A stretch of 31,211 bases of DNA from Gudongella sp034004165 (lineage in GTDB: Bacteria > Bacillota > Clostridia > Tissierellales > Tissierellaceae), in NCBI GenBank assembly GCA_034004165.1, contig JAVEXI010000020.1, positions 1 through 31,211 of the forward strand, given 5' to 3'. Position numbers and translations under genes: made by a program. Numbering within the stretch: position 1 is the first letter of the stretch; every line of letters starts with the position of its first letter. Under the pieces are notes generated by a model that was not told the origin of the DNA, searched no databases, and worked only from the letters and a program-made list of their open reading frames with translations. Below, piece by piece: positions 1 through 7,817 of this stretch.

Positions 1-295
1 TTTCAGGCATTTCTTCCATTAAATCATCAGAGTATCTCTGTGCAAGACAGCCTGCAAGAATTAATTGTTCGCACTGCCCTGACTCTTTATATTGCGCCAT
101 AGACAATATAGTATCTATGGATTCTTCTTTTGCAGCTTCAATAAATCCACAAGTGTTGACAATTATTATATTAGCTTCTGAAGGTTCGTTAACGTATTGA
201 AATCTATCTTTATTAAGGACACCCTCCATCAGTTCAGAATCTACTTCATTTTTGGAACAGCCCAGTGTAACAATGCTGACTTTTCTTTTATTCAT
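1..295 (-). CDS. rimO: Ribosomal protein S12 methylthiotransferase RimO (3' part outside window)
   Basis: This is the N-terminal 98 codons of a radical-SAM methylthiotransferase that modifies an Asp of ribosomal protein S12 in the cytoplasm. The visible part is the UPF0004 domain, which binds the auxiliary 4Fe-4S cluster. Its three cysteines are at about residues 13 (LGCSKNEVDSE), 49 (NTCGFIEAAKEES) and 83 (AGCLAQRY). The motif LGCSKNxVDSE points to RimO rather than MiaB, which normally has a YGCQMN-type motif. The radical-SAM CxxxCxxC and TRAM domains would lie beyond position 1. The ATG overlaps the end of ftsK by 8 bases (GATGAATAA), which suggests translational coupling, and GGGAG just upstream serves as ribosome site. 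The frame is open from the start to the window edge. Confidence 0.93.
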   Translation of the reverse strand, partial: MNKRKVSIVTLGCSKNEVDSELMEGVLNKDRFQYVNEPSEANIIIVNTCGFIEAAKEESIDTILSMAQYKESGQCEQLILAGCLAQRYSDDLMEEMPE

Positions 296-2516
296 CTGAC
301 ATCTCCCATTCTTCTAGCTCGGTTTCCGTAATTAATACTTTTCTGGGCTTACTACCCTCGTATCCTCCTACTATTCCTCTGTCTTCCATATCATCAATCA
401 GCCTTGCAGCTCTCGCATATCCTATCTTAAGTCTTCTTTGCAATAACGAAATTGATGCAACTCCCTCAGATACCACAAGATTAATTGCTTCAGGAAGTAA
501 TTCATCAGCTTCGTCCATAGAAACCTTTTTAGAGTTCTGGACAGCTTCAATTATTTCTTCGTCGTACTGCGTTTGATTTAGTTCCGATAAATATGCTACA
601 ACTTTTTCAACATCACGATTGGAAATAAAAGATCCCTGCAACCTCACCGGTTTTGAATAGCTTGAAGGATAAAACAGCATATCTCCCTGACCTAAAAGTT
701 TCTCCGCTCCCGACATATCAAGAATAGTTCGAGAGTCAACTTGTGATGACACAGCAAAACTAATTCTTGAAGGTATGTTTGCCTTTATTGTTCCCGTGAT
801 GACGTCAACAGATGGCCTTTGTGTAGCTACGATGAGATGCATCCCTGCAGCTCTAGCCATTTGAGCAAGCCTAGTAATGTAGTCCTCTATTTCCTGGGCA
901 GCTACCATCATTAAATCAGCAAGCTCATCAATAATTATAACAATTTTAGGTAGTTTCTCGCCATCACTAGCGTGAGCTTCATTATATGACTGTATATCTC
1001 TTACATTGCTTTTTGCAAATAGTTTGTATCTTCTCTCCATTTCACCCACAGCCCAACTTAGGGCAAATGCAGATTTTTTCGCATCAGTAACCACAGGAAT
1101 AAGGAGATGTGGAATACCATTATAAACGCTAAGTTCTACAACCTTTGGGTCAATTAGCAAAAGCTTAAGATCTTCAGGCGAACTCTTGTATAATAAGCCC
1201 ATAATTATAGTATTTATACAGACACTTTTACCAGAGCCAGTAGCACCTGCTATTAAAAGGTGCGGCATTTTGTCTATGGTTGAAATTACAACATTACCAG
1301 TTATATCTTTCCCAAGAACCAAGGGAATATCAGAGTTTGTATCTGCAAATATTCTAGATTGAACTAGCTCCTTAAATACCACTACATCTTTCACTTTATT
1401 GGGCACTTCTATTCCAACAGCGGCTTTTCCTGGTATAGGGGCTTCTATCCTGATATCGGACGAAGCTAAACTCAGCGAAATATTATCAGACAAGGATACT
1501 ATTCTACTTAGTTTAATCCCTGGAGCTGGTGACAGTTCATAACAGGTAATAGCGGGGCCGACGTTCACATGAGAAACTGTCGCCTCTATACCGAAGTTTC
1601 GCATTGTCTCTTCAATAATCCTGGCATTTCCGAGTACATCTTTCTTATTGCTCCCGTCAGCTTTTGCCTGTGGTGCATTTAGAAGGTTCAATGGTGGAGT
1701 CTTATAGTAAATCTTCACGGATTCTTCCATCTTATTTTTGATTTCAGAATCAATATTTACTGTCTCTTTAGCCATTTGCTCCTTTGAGATTTTCTGGATA
1801 GGTTCCTTCTTTTGTTTTTCAGTCGTTTCTTGGACAAAGTTATCCTTTGTGTAATCGCTAATTTTAATAGGCTCTTCAGACTCATCTAACTGCATTAATG
1901 GCCTTCTTGGCTTTGGTACTACTTTTTCGGTAGTATTATTTTGTCTTCTCTCAATAGGCATCGGAATTTCTCTTGCCTTCTTAAAAGCTTCTTTTACAGT
2001 AAGATTGGAAATTATCAAAAGGCAGATAGTAATAGAAAATGCCAATACAACATATGTACCAATGGAACCAAATAATTTATATAGGAAAAATCCAAAGAAG
2101 CTGCCTAATATCCCACCGCCTCTGTTTGCTTTTGCAAGCTCAAGTCCTGATTTAAGCCTATCCAGCAAAGATGTTGCGTCTATATTAATTCCATCCAAGA
2201 CAATTAGAAAACTTAAAAATATAATCATGATAGCAACGAAAATTCTAAGTTGAATTCTTTCAAATCTTTCCATTAAAAGAATTACTCCGGATGCAATTAT
2301 GAAGAAAGGAAAGAAATACCCACCAAATCCGAATAGAGAAAAAGTAGTTCCATTGATCAGTTCTCCTACAATACCCATCTTCTTGCTAAAAAGGCTGAAC
2401 AACATAACGACACCAAAGCCAATGACAATAATCCCTATGATATCTGAACTGAGTTTGTCTGATGAGATTTTTCTTTGCTTTGTGTCTTTCTTTTTGTTTT
2501 CAGTTTTCTTTTTCAT
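288..2516 (-). CDS. ftsK: DNA translocase FtsK/SpoIIIE
   Basis: A membrane-anchored, hexameric, ATP-driven DNA pump that clears chromosomal DNA from the division septum. The 742-residue product has a lysine-rich N-terminus and four hydrophobic segments at about residues 25-43, 61-82, 91-108 and 133-171 (the last may be two spans). A charged linker to about 290 follows, then the alpha/beta motor. Walker A GATGSGKS is at 424-431 and the Walker B stretch IVIIIDELADLM at about 525-536. The C-terminal winged-helix gamma domain (about 675-735, with LLQRRLKIGYARAARLIDDM) reads KOPS/SRS-type orientation sequences. The ATG follows GAGGTG at good spacing, 16 bases after uppP. FtsK and SpoIIIE cannot be told apart from one locus, and I see no sporulation gene in the window. 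Complete. Confidence 0.96.
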   Translation of the reverse strand: MKKKTENKKKDTKQRKISSDKLSSDIIGIIVIGFGVVMLFSLFSKKMGIVGELINGTTFSLFGFGGYFFPFFIIASGVILLMERFERIQLRIFVAIMIIFLSFLIVLDGINIDATSLLDRLKSGLELAKANRGGGILGSFFGFFLYKLFGSIGTYVVLAFSITICLLIISNLTVKEAFKKAREIPMPIERRQNNTTEKVVPKPRRPLMQLDESEEPIKISDYTKDNFVQETTEKQKKEPIQKISKEQMAKETVNIDSEIKNKMEESVKIYYKTPPLNLLNAPQAKADGSNKKDVLGNARIIEETMRNFGIEATVSHVNVGPAITCYELSPAPGIKLSRIVSLSDNISLSLASSDIRIEAPIPGKAAVGIEVPNKVKDVVVFKELVQSRIFADTNSDIPLVLGKDITGNVVISTIDKMPHLLIAGATGSGKSVCINTIIMGLLYKSSPEDLKLLLIDPKVVELSVYNGIPHLLIPVVTDAKKSAFALSWAVGEMERRYKLFAKSNVRDIQSYNEAHASDGEKLPKIVIIIDELADLMMVAAQEIEDYITRLAQMARAAGMHLIVATQRPSVDVITGTIKANIPSRISFAVSSQVDSRTILDMSGAEKLLGQGDMLFYPSSYSKPVRLQGSFISNRDVEKVVAYLSELNQTQYDEEIIEAVQNSKKVSMDEADELLPEAINLVVSEGVASISLLQRRLKIGYARAARLIDDMEDRGIVGGYEGSKPRKVLITETELEEWEMSDE

Positions 2517-2532
2517 AAAATCACCTCAGAAG

Positions 2533-3354
2533 TTAAAAAAAGCTTAGAACAATAGTCACTGCTCCCAATATCCAAAGATAATAAGAAAAATATCTTAGCT
2601 TGTTCTTATTTAAAATCCTGATTAACATTTTTATAGCTAAAACACCTGTCACTGCTGATAGAAATACTCCAAGAATTAAAGGCCCGTTGACAAAAGCTCC
2701 TCCAGTTTTGGATACATCCCTCATCCCTAAGAGAAAAGCTCCAAATGTAGCTGGTAACGCTAAAAGAAATGAATACTCTGTAGCAACAGGTTTCTTTAAT
2801 CCCATGAAAAGTCCTCCGACTATAGTCGATCCTGACCTTGAGATCCCTGGTATTATAGCAATGCCTTGAAATATTCCAATTAAGATTGAATCTTTCAATT
2901 TCATGTCTTTTATGCCTTTTCCTTCAGTCTTATGGTTTTCAGCAAACCACAGCAAAAATCCCGTTACAATAAAGGCAATTCCTATGGGAAGAATTGATGT
3001 GTACAGGGATTCAAAAAAATCTTTAAAAGTTAATCCTATAATTGCAGTTGGTACTGAACCAGTGATTATTAGAATTCCAAACCACTGATATTTTGTCAGT
3101 TTCTTTATTGGTTTTCTTTTTAAAAGCGAAATAATTAATTCAATGAACTCATAAATTATTCGCGCAATATCCTTAAAATACACTATAAAAATTGAAATCA
3201 GAGTGCCAAAATGCAACATCTCAGTGAAGAATAAATTGCCTTCTTTTATGTTGAATAAGTGCTGAAGCAGCGCAAGATGTCCTGAACTGCTGATTGGAAG
3301 GAATTCAGCTATCCCCTGGAAAATTCCCATTACGATTGCTTCAAACCAGCTCAA
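2533..3354 (-). CDS. uppP: Undecaprenyl-diphosphate phosphatase UppP (BacA)
   Basis: An integral membrane enzyme that dephosphorylates undecaprenyl diphosphate to the lipid carrier used for peptidoglycan and other wall polymers. High expression of this family confers bacitracin resistance. The 273-residue polytopic protein carries both family signatures: QGIAEFLPISSSGHL at about residues 13-27, with the E of the QxxxE motif at 17, and PGISRSGST at 169-177, with the conserved Arg at about 173. The start is TTG, preceded by a GGGGGA ribosome site seven bases upstream. A later ATG (residue 9) has no such site and would cut into the first helix. The gene has its own likely promoter just upstream and is followed 16 bases later by ftsK. 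Its presence between dut and ftsK is not part of the most common Firmicutes order. Confidence 0.95.
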   Translation of the reverse strand: MSWFEAIVMGIFQGIAEFLPISSSGHLALLQHLFNIKEGNLFFTEMLHFGTLISIFIVYFKDIARIIYEFIELIISLLKRKPIKKLTKYQWFGILIITGSVPTAIIGLTFKDFFESLYTSILPIGIAFIVTGFLLWFAENHKTEGKGIKDMKLKDSILIGIFQGIAIIPGISRSGSTIVGGLFMGLKKPVATEYSFLLALPATFGAFLLGMRDVSKTGGAFVNGPLILGVFLSAVTGVLAIKMLIRILNKNKLRYFSYYLWILGAVTIVLSFF

Positions 3355-3385
3355 ATTGATATCCCCCTAAGTATTTTATAAGTCA

Positions 3386-3394
3386 ATTATATCA
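3386..3394 (-). promoter_or_regulatory. Extended -10 promoter for uppP (and ftsK-rimO)
   Basis: On the minus strand the 69-base gap between dut and uppP holds TGATATAAT, a perfect TATAAT with the upstream TG of an extended -10 element. No good -35 hexamer is seen 16-18 bases further up. The expected start point near 3379 would leave a leader of about 25 bases before the TTG start. There is no convincing terminator after dut, so readthrough may add to this promoter. Confidence 0.55.
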
Positions 3395-3423
3395 TAAAGA
3401 AGCTTCACAAACGAACATTGAAA

Positions 3424-3870
3424 TTACTTCGTATTACCCTCAAGCCCAGTATGTCCAAATCCGCTAGCACCTCTTTTAGTTTCTTCAAGATCATCAGAAA
3501 GTTGAAACTCAATTTTTTCATATCTTGTGAGTACCATCTGCGCTATTCTATCGCCATGACGAACTTCAAAGGGTTCATTTCCAAGATTAATTAAAATAAC
3601 CTTAATTTCGCCTCTGTAATCACTGTCTATAGTACCAATTCCATTAGCTAGAGAAATTCCATGATTAATGGCAAGTCCACTTCTGCCACGTATTTGAGCT
3701 TCAAAACCATCGGGTATCTCCACAAATAAGCCAGTAGGTACCAAATACCTTTCTAAAGGCTTTAAAATAATAGTAGAATCAAGATTTGCCATAAGGTCTA
3801 CGCCAGCAGCACCAGATGTCTTGTATTCAGGAAGTGCACATTTGCCTCTGTTTACAACTTTGACAATCAT
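3424..3870 (-). CDS. dut: Deoxyuridine 5'-triphosphate nucleotidohydrolase (dUTPase)
   Basis: Hydrolyses dUTP to dUMP and pyrophosphate, keeping uracil out of DNA and supplying dUMP for thymidylate. The 148 residues match the homotrimeric dUTPase family in length, and all five motifs are visible in order: motif I AGVDLMA (about 23-29), motif II GRSGLA, motif III GTIDSDYRGEIKVILIN with the catalytic Asp and Tyr region, motif IV RIAQMVL, and the glycine-rich C-terminal motif V RGASGFGHTG, which closes over the nucleotide. The ATG follows GGAGG at eight bases. It starts 12 bases after the stop codon of the M16 peptidase and is probably cotranscribed with it. Nothing is truncated or unusual. Confidence 0.96.
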   Translation of the reverse strand: MIVKVVNRGKCALPEYKTSGAAGVDLMANLDSTIILKPLERYLVPTGLFVEIPDGFEAQIRGRSGLAINHGISLANGIGTIDSDYRGEIKVILINLGNEPFEVRHGDRIAQMVLTRYEKIEFQLSDDLEETKRGASGFGHTGLEGNTK

Positions 3871-3882
3871 ATCATCGGCCTC

Positions 3883-5157
3883 CTACATTAAAATTTCTTT
3901 CAAATCATTTTCAAATTTTTCTTTGTTCTTTACATTTCCTACATAAGATGTATTCAGATATCTTAAATCCATATATTTGTCTATGACTTTAATTACAGAT
4001 TCTGTGTCAACAGCATTAATCTGTCTTATTATATCTTCTGCAGATTCAATCTCCATACCGTAAAGAACATATTTTCCCGATTCATACATCTTATTAAAAG
4101 AACTCTCAAGACTGAGAATGTAACTGCCCTTCAGGTATTCTCTAGATTTTCTAATTTCTTCTTTGTTAATGTAGTTCTTCTTAATATTATCAAGCTCTTT
4201 ACGTATCAAAGCTGCTGTCTTTAATACTTGTTCATAATTTAGTCCAGTGTAAATTGACATCATACCTGCTCCATAATAAGACGTAAGTGATGATTCAATA
4301 TTATAAGCAAGCCCTAAGTTTTCTCTGATTTCCTGGAAAAGCCGGGAGCTCATGTTGCCTCCAAGAATATTATTGACAACAGATAGCGAAAAGATATCAT
4401 CTGAGTACGAAGAAGGTCCTGGAAACCCCATGCATAGGTTAAACTGTTCTATATCCCTGACAATCCCGGATACATTTGCAACAGGCTCATAATTATAACT
4501 AAAGTTATTTGCAATTGTTTTTGCCTTTGCTTTATAGTCTCCAAAATACTCGTTTAATAAATCAAAAGAGGATTGTTCGTCAATATTTCCTACCATTGAA
4601 ATTACTATCTTATCTGGATTGTACATTTCATGGAAATAATCTAAGATCTGATTCTTATCAAGCGAAGATACTGAGAGTTCTGTGCCTAGAATCGGATTAG
4701 CCAGATTCATTTTGCCATACAGCATTTCAGTAAGATTTTCAAAGACCAGGTCTTCAGGGAAGTCCAGGTACATATTTATTTCTTCTATTATTACGCCCTT
4801 CTCCTTTGAAATCTCACTGACGTCAAACTTTGAATTCTTGAGCATATCAGATAAAACATCTACCGCAATAGGAACATGTTCTCCAAGAACTTTTGCATAA
4901 TAGCAAGTAAGCTCTTTGCTGGTAAAAGCATTAAGCTGTCCTCCTATTTCGTCGATGGATTCAGCAATATCCCTTGCTGTACGCTTCTCAGTCCCTTTGA
5001 AAAGCATATGCTCAATAAAGTGTGATACACCGTTTACACTTTTCCCTTCATAAAATGAGCCGCTCTCAACAATAATTCCTATCGTCGCAGAATTGAGATA
5101 GGGTATATTTTGTATTATAGTTCTGATTCCATTATCCAGAATTCTTACAGTAGACAT
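3883..5157 (-). CDS. mlpA: M16 family zinc peptidase (MlpA/PepR-like)
   Basis: A single-domain-pair insulinase-type zinc protease related to the mitochondrial processing peptidase beta subunit. The inverted zinc motif HFIEH (H46, E49, H50) is intact, and the downstream glutamate ligand is in the VIIEEI stretch at about residues 125-126. The C-terminal half carries the conserved glycine-rich stretch NNILGGNMSSRLFQEIRE, followed by GLAYNIES. At 424 residues it has the usual length of the bacterial homologues that sit downstream of pnp in many Firmicutes. The natural substrate is not known to me; a link to protein or peptide quality control is inference. The gap to pnp is 96 bases and contains a hairpin. 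The polysaccharide deacetylase gene found between the two in Bacillus is absent. Confidence 0.9.
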   Translation of the reverse strand: MSTVRILDNGIRTIIQNIPYLNSATIGIIVESGSFYEGKSVNGVSHFIEHMLFKGTEKRTARDIAESIDEIGGQLNAFTSKELTCYYAKVLGEHVPIAVDVLSDMLKNSKFDVSEISKEKGVIIEEINMYLDFPEDLVFENLTEMLYGKMNLANPILGTELSVSSLDKNQILDYFHEMYNPDKIVISMVGNIDEQSSFDLLNEYFGDYKAKAKTIANNFSYNYEPVANVSGIVRDIEQFNLCMGFPGPSSYSDDIFSLSVVNNILGGNMSSRLFQEIRENLGLAYNIESSLTSYYGAGMMSIYTGLNYEQVLKTAALIRKELDNIKKNYINKEEIRKSREYLKGSYILSLESSFNKMYESGKYVLYGMEIESAEDIIRQINAVDTESVIKVIDKYMDLRYLNTSYVGNVKNKEKFENDLKEILM

Positions 5158-5221
5158 CTTATCCTCCGACTATTCTCTATGTTTATTTTAACAGCTATTA
5201 CTTTCATTTTAAACAGAAATA

Positions 5222-5243
5222 ACATGAACCAAATGGTCCATGT
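5222..5243 (-). terminator. Hairpin after pnp, weak terminator or processing site
   Basis: On the minus strand, 10 bases after the pnp stop codon, ACATGGACC pairs with GGTTCATGT: nine pairs including one G-U, around a four-base ATTT loop. The following TTATTTCTGTTT is moderately U-rich but is not an uninterrupted U run. It could be a leaky terminator or an mRNA-stabilising hairpin between pnp and the M16 peptidase gene. Confidence 0.5.
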
Positions 5244-5253
5244 CCTCTTTCCG

Positions 5254-7359
5254 TTACTCTTCTGGCGTTTCTTTCGGTGGTTCGTCTTTAAGCAGAGCTT
5301 TTCTCGATAAGTTTATCCTGCCTTGGCTGTCGATTTCAATTACTTTTACAGTGATTTCGTCTCCAACTTTGACGACATCTTCAACCTTGTTAACTCTCTC
5401 CTTGGCCAGCTGGGATATGTGAACAAGACCTTCTTTTCCATTTAGAACTTCTACGAAAGCCCCAAAGTTCATTATCTTAGTGACTTTTCCAGTATAAATC
5501 TCACCAGCTTCTACTTCTTTAACGATGTCCATAATTAATTTAATGGCTTTTTCACTGCCTTCTCCATCATTAGAGACAATAGCAACTCTTCCGTCATCCT
5601 CAATATCTATTTTGACCCCAGTTTCATCGATAATTCTATTGATCACTTTTCCGCCAGGTCCAATTATATCGCGAATTTTATCTGGATTAATCTGCAATGT
5701 GTGTATTCTAGGTGCATATGGCGACAAATCAGATTTAGGAGCAGAAATAGTCTCTTCCATTTTATCTAAAATATGAAGTCTGGCTATTCTTGCTTTTTCA
5801 AGAGCTTCGGTCAGTACAGCTTCATCAATTCCAGATATTTTAATATCCATCTGGATAGCAGTAATTCCGCCTCTTGTACCAGCAACTTTAAAGTCCATGT
5901 CTCCAAGGTGGTCTTCCAAACCTTGTATGTCTGTCAAAATTGCTATTTTATCATCGTCTTTTATAAGTCCCATTGCTATACCAGCAACTGGAGCTTTAAT
6001 TGGAACTCCTGCATCCATTAGAGCAAGTGTACTTCCGCATACACTAGCCTGTGAAGTTGAACCGTTTGAACTAAGAACCTCTGATACAAGTCTCAGCGTG
6101 TATGGGAATTCTGATTCAGGCGGTATAACCGGCTCAAGAGCCCTTTCAGCAAGAGCACCGTGCCCTATTTCCCTTCTACCAGGTCCTCTCATTGGTCTGG
6201 TCTCTCCTACAGAGTATGCAGGGAAATTATAATGGTGCATATATCTTTTGGATTCTTCTTCTCCAAGGCCATCAATAATTTGTACATCGCTAGAAGCGCC
6301 CAGAGTTGCTATTGTAAGAACCTGAGTTTGTCCTCTGTTGAAAAGCCCTGAACCATGCGTTCTTGGGAGGAGCCCTACTTCGGAGCTAATAGGTCTGATT
6401 TCATCAAGCATCCTATTGTCTGGCCTCTTGCCCTCATAGGTTATGAGCTTTCTTACAATTTCTTTTTCTACGTTTTCTAAAACTTCATGTATATCTTTCT
6501 CGTTTTCAGGGAACATTTCAAGAACTACAGAAGTCACTTCTTCTTCCACAGCAGAGACTTTGTCATCTCTTTCTGCTTTATTAACTGTGTTCAAAGCTTC
6601 TTTCATTCTATCCGTAGCAAGCTCTCTGACTTTCGCTTCTACCTCTTCGTTAGGCATAAAAAGCTTTAATTCGACTTTTTCTTTCCCGCATTCATCAACT
6701 ATTCCGTTGATAAATCTACAAATATTTTTAATTTCTTCATGACCTGCAAGAATTGCTTTAAGCATAGTCTCTTCAGTTATAAACTGTGCACCAGCTTCTA
6801 CCATCATGATAGCATCTTCAGTGCCTGATACGACTAGATGTAAATCAGATCTTTCTCTTTGCTCGCTGTTGGGATTAATAACAATTTCACCATCGACTAA
6901 ACCAACTAGTACAGATCCTGTAGGTCCCTTAAACGGGATATCGGAAATTGATAGAGCAATGGAAGATCCTATCATAGCAACAATTTCAGGGCTGTTGTCC
7001 TGGTCTACAGACATTACCGTTGCTACAACTTGAACGTCATTTCTGAATCCATCCGGAAACAGTGGTCTTATTGGCCTATCGATTAGTCTAGATGACAGAA
7101 TTGCTTTTTCACTCGGCCTTCCCTCTCTTTTTATAAACCCACCAGGGATTTTGCCAACAGCATATAGCTTTTCTTCATAATCACAGCTTAAAGGAAAAAA
7201 GTCGATACCTTCCCTTGGCTTTTTTGACTGCGTCGCCGATACGAGAGTGACGGTATCACCATATTGGACAAGACATGCTCCACTGGCCTGTTCTGCCAGT
7301 TTCCCGATGGTTACGGTCATTTCTCTTCCAGCGAGCGTATAATGGAATTTTTTCTCCAT
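5254..7359 (-). CDS. pnp: Polyribonucleotide nucleotidyltransferase (PNPase)
   Basis: A phosphorolytic 3'-to-5' exoribonuclease of the cytoplasmic RNA degradation machinery that can also add tails in reverse. The 701-residue protein has the full layout: a first RNase PH domain (about 1-215), an alpha-helical linker, a second catalytic RNase PH domain (about 310-545, including SNGSTSQASVCGSTLALMDA and the acidic stretch DHLGDMDFKVAGT), a KH domain with GPGGKVINRI at about 569, and an S1 domain from about 620 (YTGKVTKIMNFGAFVEVLNG). The ATG follows AAAGGAGG at good spacing. It lies downstream of rpsO, as in most bacteria, with a strong hairpin between the two genes. A short acidic, proline-containing tail follows the S1 domain. 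Confidence 0.98.
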   Translation of the reverse strand: MEKKFHYTLAGREMTVTIGKLAEQASGACLVQYGDTVTLVSATQSKKPREGIDFFPLSCDYEEKLYAVGKIPGGFIKREGRPSEKAILSSRLIDRPIRPLFPDGFRNDVQVVATVMSVDQDNSPEIVAMIGSSIALSISDIPFKGPTGSVLVGLVDGEIVINPNSEQRERSDLHLVVSGTEDAIMMVEAGAQFITEETMLKAILAGHEEIKNICRFINGIVDECGKEKVELKLFMPNEEVEAKVRELATDRMKEALNTVNKAERDDKVSAVEEEVTSVVLEMFPENEKDIHEVLENVEKEIVRKLITYEGKRPDNRMLDEIRPISSEVGLLPRTHGSGLFNRGQTQVLTIATLGASSDVQIIDGLGEEESKRYMHHYNFPAYSVGETRPMRGPGRREIGHGALAERALEPVIPPESEFPYTLRLVSEVLSSNGSTSQASVCGSTLALMDAGVPIKAPVAGIAMGLIKDDDKIAILTDIQGLEDHLGDMDFKVAGTRGGITAIQMDIKISGIDEAVLTEALEKARIARLHILDKMEETISAPKSDLSPYAPRIHTLQINPDKIRDIIGPGGKVINRIIDETGVKIDIEDDGRVAIVSNDGEGSEKAIKLIMDIVKEVEAGEIYTGKVTKIMNFGAFVEVLNGKEGLVHISQLAKERVNKVEDVVKVGDEITVKVIEIDSQGRINLSRKALLKDEPPKETPEE

Positions 7360-7410
7360 AAAATACCTCCTTTGTTTTCTATGTCAACATATAATGTGTC
7401 AATAAACTAA

Positions 7411-7432
7411 TAGAGCGGGATAACCCGCTCTA
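7411..7432 (-). terminator. Hairpin between rpsO and pnp
   Basis: Immediately after the rpsO stop codon, the minus strand reads TAGAGCGGG-TTAT-CCCGCTCTA, a perfect nine-base-pair GC-rich stem with a four-base loop. The following ATTAGTTTATTG is only moderately U-rich, so termination is probably partial. In other bacteria the rpsO-pnp junction carries a terminator and RNA processing sites that tune the two genes separately, and this hairpin is the obvious candidate here. Confidence 0.7.
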
Positions 7433-7433
7433 A

Positions 7434-7700
7434 TCAACCTCTTATACCAAGCTTCTCAATTAAAGAACGATATCTGACAATGTCCTTTTTCTGAAGATAT
7501 CTCAGCAGGTTCCTTCTTTGACCTACCATTTTTAGAAGACCTCTCCTTGAGTGGTGGTCTTTTTTGTTAGCTTGTAGATGCTCATTCACAGAATTTATTC
7601 TGCTTGTAAGAAGAGCTATCTGCACTTCTGGAGAACCAGTGTCTCCTTCGTGAAGCTTGAATTCATCAATAATTTGATTTTTTTCCATTTTTTCTAGCAT
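7434..7700 (-). CDS. rpsO: 30S ribosomal protein S15
   Basis: A primary 16S rRNA-binding protein that organises the central platform of the 30S subunit through the three-way junction of helices 20, 21 and 22. The 88-residue length is standard. Conserved stretches are visible: FKLHEGDTGSPEVQIALLT near residues 14-32, NEHLQANKKDHHSRRGLL in the middle, and RRNLLRYLQKKD with YRSLIEKLGIRG at the C-terminus. The ATG follows CGGAGGTG with five bases between. The gene has its own consensus promoter overlapping the 3' end of ribF and a folded leader, which suggests autoregulation by S15. Confidence 0.98.
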   Translation of the reverse strand: MLEKMEKNQIIDEFKLHEGDTGSPEVQIALLTSRINSVNEHLQANKKDHHSRRGLLKMVGQRRNLLRYLQKKDIVRYRSLIEKLGIRG

Positions 7701-7782
7701 AATTGCACCTCCGTATAGTTTTATTCGCCTTTAACCGAGTCATCGCCGAGGAACGAACGACACAGTTAAGGTATCCATTAAC
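7701..7782 (-). ncRNA. Structured rpsO mRNA leader, putative S15 autoregulatory element
   Basis: The leader of about 80 bases between the predicted start point and the rpsO ATG folds on itself. CCTTAAC (7765-7771) pairs with GTTAAAGG (7728-7735) with one bulged A, enclosing a second stem in which GTCGTT pairs with GATGAC and the loop includes CTCGGC. This nested stem precedes the ribosome site GGAGGTG. Autoregulatory S15-binding leaders are known upstream of rpsO in several bacterial groups, including Firmicutes. Assigning this leader to that class is inference from position and foldability. Confidence 0.55.
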
Positions 7783-7788
7783 ACATGA

Positions 7789-7817
7789 ATTATATCATAA
7801 CTTATATCAATTGTAAA
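7789..7817 (-). promoter_or_regulatory. SigA promoter for rpsO-pnp
   Basis: The minus strand reads TTTACA, a 17-base spacer, then TATAAT, with TG one base upstream of the -10 (TGATATAAT). Transcription would start near 7782. The -35 region lies inside the last codons of ribF, so rpsO can be expressed independently of the upstream nusA-infB operon. No terminator is seen between ribF and this promoter. Confidence 0.8.

Noticed and set aside
1..295. MiaB instead of RimO at the left edge
   Set aside because: The LGCSKNEVDSE and NTCGFIEAAKEES motifs are of RimO type, and ftsK-rimO adjacency is common in Firmicutes.
5897..6232. Plus-strand open frame of 111 codons within pnp
   Set aside because: Antisense to a highly conserved catalytic region of PNPase; no independent coding signal.
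7374..7402. Possible pnp promoter: two TTGACA hexamers in tandem, 15 bases apart, on the minus strand before pnp
   Set aside because: Neither has an acceptable -10 at 16-18 bases; the downstream positions read GAAAAC or overlap the ribosome site.
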